Shown piece by piece: positions 5,163-6,877 of a DNA stretch of 6,877 nucleotides (positions are counted from its first letter, which is position 1; every line of letters begins with the position of its first letter). Both the position numbers and the translations under genes were made by a program. The notes under the pieces were generated by a model, which had not been told where the DNA came from, did no database searches, and saw nothing but the letters and a program-made list of their open reading frames with translations. The stretch is from Actinobacteria bacterium UBA2286. GTDB taxonomy: Bacteria; Actinomycetota; Coriobacteriia; Anaerosomatales; Anaerosomataceae. The stretch lies in the NCBI GenBank assembly GCA_002345925.1, contig DDWM01000032.1, positions 1-6,877 of the forward strand. Reading direction: 5' to 3'.

Positions 5163-6877
5163 TTACTGAAGAATCAGTTTGATCTGGTTGGCCACATTCT
5201 CACTCAACGACGGTGTGCCACCGAAGAGCTGAACTCGGAATATCGATGCCTTATTGGTAGTGAACTGCGTGCGAATCTGCGCGTGCAACGTATCCGGGGT
5301 CGTAACCATCAGAACGCCCTTGTTGAGGCCGACTGCCACGCCACCAGTGAGTGCGTCAGGGAAGTTCGTACCTGTGGCGATACCCACCAGCTTCCATGTA
5401 GCCCAACCCTTGCCAACGCCGTGCTGTGCAAGCATGGCGCTTGTCTCGTAGCGGTTTGCTCCTCCGACTCGCAGGGACGTCATCTTCCCTGCAGTGGCAA
5501 GTTCGCTGGCCACTGCTGCCGAGACGGCATCCGTAGAACCTGCGACAAGCACGTCAGTGAAGCTGCGAGTGCTTACGAAGGTTTTGGTCTTGGCGGGCAG
5601 AGCGGTTGGCATCGTCAGCAAGATCGGCGCACGAAGCGTGTACGCGAACGGCGACAGTGAGAGGGCATCCGGGAAGTTGTCGCCACGGGCCAAGAACACC
5701 TGCTTGGTGAACGTGCGTCCCATGCTGATTTCATGGCGCTCGATCTCCTCGGCAATGAGGATCGAGGTCTCGTAGCGGTTCGCGCCGCCGAAGCGGCTGA
5801 CCGACAAGCCGGCAGACTGCAGCGCCTGCGCGACCTCGTTACCAACGGCGGCTGAACTACCCATCACGAGCGCGCGCTTGGCGCCGAGGCGCTTGATCTC
5901 TGTGAGTGTCTCGGCTGCGATGCTATGGGTGTCCGAGAGCAACAGCGGCGCGTTGTAGGATCCGGCGAGGCCGGAGGCCGCCAGTGCGTCTGCGAAGTTG
6001 CGGCCGGTCGCAATGATGACGACATCAGCGCTGGTGAAGTTGTTGCGAGAGATGTCGACACCGGTTGAGTAGCGGTTTGCACCGAAGAGACGAGTAACGG
6101 TGCTGGTCAGCATTGCGTTGCCCACGTTGGAGGTTGCCAGCGGAGCAGATGCGGCCGACTCGGCGACAACGCGGTAATAGTACATGGTCTGCGAGTAGGC
6201 TGTTGTATCCGTGTAGGTTGTGGTGCCTGCCGCGGTCTGGCCGATGGAAGTGAACGGACCGCTCGCGGACGTGGCTCGCTCAACGCGGTAGTGATCGATG
6301 CCGGTGGTCGGCTGAGCCGTCCACGTTACGGCGATCGAGTCGATCTGCGCCATTGCACCGAGCTGGACGGTAATCGGCTGGGCGGCGGTGATAGTGAATG
6401 TGACAGTGGAGGTCGCTGTGTTGCCAGCAGCATCCGCGGCCGTCGCTCTGATCGTGTAGAACCCAGGTGCGGTCACCGTGGTGCCTGATGAGTATGCAAC
6501 ACCATTCAAAGTGACAGTGGACTCGGTTGCATCCTCGATGGTGATGATTGGCTTGACGGCTTGGCTGTATGAGCCGCCGTCAGTGACACCGGTGATTGTG
6601 ATGACCGGTGGCGTCGTGTCTACGATGGGGGCGATGGTGAATATCACCGTCCTGGCTGCTGTGTTTCCGGCAGCATCGGATGCGGTTGCCTGCACGACGT
6701 ACGTGCCGGCTGCACTGATCTGAGTCGGCGACCATATGATCCCGTTCAGGGTGATGGTCGACGTCGTCTCGCCGGTGATGGAGACCACGGGAGTAACGGC
6801 CGCGGTGTAGGTTGCCCCGTCAGTAACGCCTGTGATGCCGACGACAGGAGCGGTCTTGTCGACGGTGAAGCTCGCGG
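5163..6877 (-). CDS. Secreted surface protein with Ig-like repeats, FN3-like domain and three C-terminal CWB2 cell-wall-binding repeats (N-terminus beyond window)
   Basis: The frame is open to the right window edge, so the true start and any signal peptide lie outside; 570 residues are visible. Numbered from the first complete codon, residues 1-6 are the tail of one Ig-like repeat (ASFTVD). About 7-86 and 87-164 are two further copies sharing GVTDG, TLNG, a GxY turn, DAAGNT and FTI. About 167-257 resembles a fibronectin type III domain (AVTWTA, HYRVERA, YYYRVVAES). About 262-570 holds three CWB2 repeats (Pfam CW_binding_2), each opening with a G(A)NRY element: LFGANRYSTG, FGGANRYETS and VGGANRYETS, followed by (F)ADAL or FPDAL blocks. 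CWB2 triplets are known to hold proteins non-covalently on wall glycopolymers of Gram-positive bacteria. No cysteine is seen, and Thr, Ala, Ser and Val dominate, as in exported wall proteins. The Ig and FN3 parts may be spacers or adhesion modules. No enzymatic domain is visible, but one could lie in the missing N-terminus. The stop is TAA at 5165-5163. Confidence 0.93.
   Translation of the reverse strand, partial: ASFTVDKTAPVVGITGVTDGATYTAAVTPVVSITGETTSTITLNGIIWSPTQISAAGTYVVQATASDAAGNTAARTVIFTIAPIVDTTPPVITITGVTDGGSYSQAVKPIITIEDATESTVTLNGVAYSSGTTVTAPGFYTIRATAADAAGNTATSTVTFTITAAQPITVQLGAMAQIDSIAVTWTAQPTTGIDHYRVERATSASGPFTSIGQTAAGTTTYTDTTAYSQTMYYYRVVAESAASAPLATSNVGNAMLTSTVTRLFGANRYSTGVDISRNNFTSADVVIIATGRNFADALAASGLAGSYNAPLLLSDTHSIAAETLTEIKRLGAKRALVMGSSAAVGNEVAQALQSAGLSVSRFGGANRYETSILIAEEIERHEISMGRTFTKQVFLARGDNFPDALSLSPFAYTLRAPILLTMPTALPAKTKTFVSTRSFTDVLVAGSTDAVSAAVASELATAGKMTSLRVGGANRYETSAMLAQHGVGKGWATWKLVGIATGTNFPDALTGGVAVGLNKGVLMVTTPDTLHAQIRTQFTTNKASIFRVQLFGGTPSLSENVANQIKLILQ
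5166..6092 (-). repeat. Three tandem CWB2 (CW_binding_2) repeats inside the surface protein gene
   Basis: The units are approximately 5796-6092, 5472-5795 and 5166-5471, each about 99-108 residues long. Each begins with an R-x-(F/G)-G-(A)-NRY block and contains an (A/P)DAL block about 30 residues on. The third unit diverges most in its second half and ends the protein at LFGGTPSLSENVANQI. Three such units together form the usual functional wall-binding module of the family. Confidence 0.9.
6384..6857 (-). repeat. Tandem Ig-like domain repeats inside the surface protein gene
   Basis: Two full copies of an approximately 80-residue unit lie head to tail (about 6618-6857 and 6384-6617), and the end of a third copy runs off the window. 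The shared blocks GVTDG, STxTLNG, DAAGNTA and FTI recur with a period of 80-81 residues. DNA similarity is still visible, for example the GCTGTG-TT(G/T)CC(A/G)GCAGCATC blocks near 6415 and 6658, which are 243 bases apart. This suggests past duplication and possible variation in copy number between strains. Unit boundaries are approximate. Confidence 0.85.

Noticed and set aside
5494..6082. Frames on both strands within the CWB2 region
   Set aside because: They are out-of-frame readings of the repeat-rich surface protein gene, dominated by Arg, Ser and Ala, with no ribosome sites or domains.
6786..6788. GTG as the start codon of the surface protein
   Set aside because: The frame continues upstream to the window edge with the same Ig-repeat motif (TVDKTAP, GVTDG), so this GTG is an internal valine codon.
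1..6877. A novel defence system, mobile element, CRISPR array or phage segment
   Set aside because: All coding space is accounted for by housekeeping and surface genes on one strand, with tight spacing; no transposase, integrase, direct-repeat/spacer pattern or defence-type domain is visible.

Overview
The window reads almost entirely on the minus strand. It holds five protein genes in the order surface protein - dapA - RNase J - uppP - ftsK, with both outer genes cut by the window edges. GC content is high (roughly 58-60% by eye), and coding density is very high, with the largest gap about 114 bases. The dapA - RNase J - ftsK order is one I know from Actinomycetota. The three C-terminal cell-wall-binding (CWB2) repeats of the surface protein are common in Firmicutes and in Coriobacteriia-like actinobacteria. 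My best guess is a Gram-positive, high-GC actinobacterium, possibly of the Coriobacteriia side. This is inference, as no rRNA or other marker is present.

Layout from right to left, in the direction of transcription. Positions 6877-5163 encode the C-terminal 570 residues of a secreted surface protein: Ig-like repeats, a fibronectin type III-like domain, then three CWB2 repeats. A 114-base gap with a hairpin and small inverted repeats follows. Positions 5048-4155 encode dapA. A 70-base gap carries a GC-rich hairpin just after the dapA stop. Positions 4084-2411 encode RNase J. Only 4 bases later uppP begins at a TTG codon (2406-1591), and only 3 bases after its stop ftsK begins at a GTG codon (1587, running off the window at 1). 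The ribosome-binding sites of uppP and ftsK lie inside the ends of the preceding genes.

Functionally the cluster links envelope building and cell-cycle processes. DapA makes the precursor of lysine and diaminopimelate for peptidoglycan. UppP recycles the undecaprenyl carrier lipid used in wall assembly. FtsK couples chromosome clearance to septation. RNase J processes and degrades RNA. The surface protein probably sits on the finished wall. The last three genes look translationally coupled; dapA is probably in the same transcript, but the hairpins in its flanking gaps leave this open.

I found no RNA genes, mobile elements, CRISPR arrays or phage genes, and no evidence for an undescribed defence or other novel system. 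The points most worth a second look are the uppP insertion between RNase J and ftsK, the surface protein next to dapA, and the unusual translation-start arrangements.
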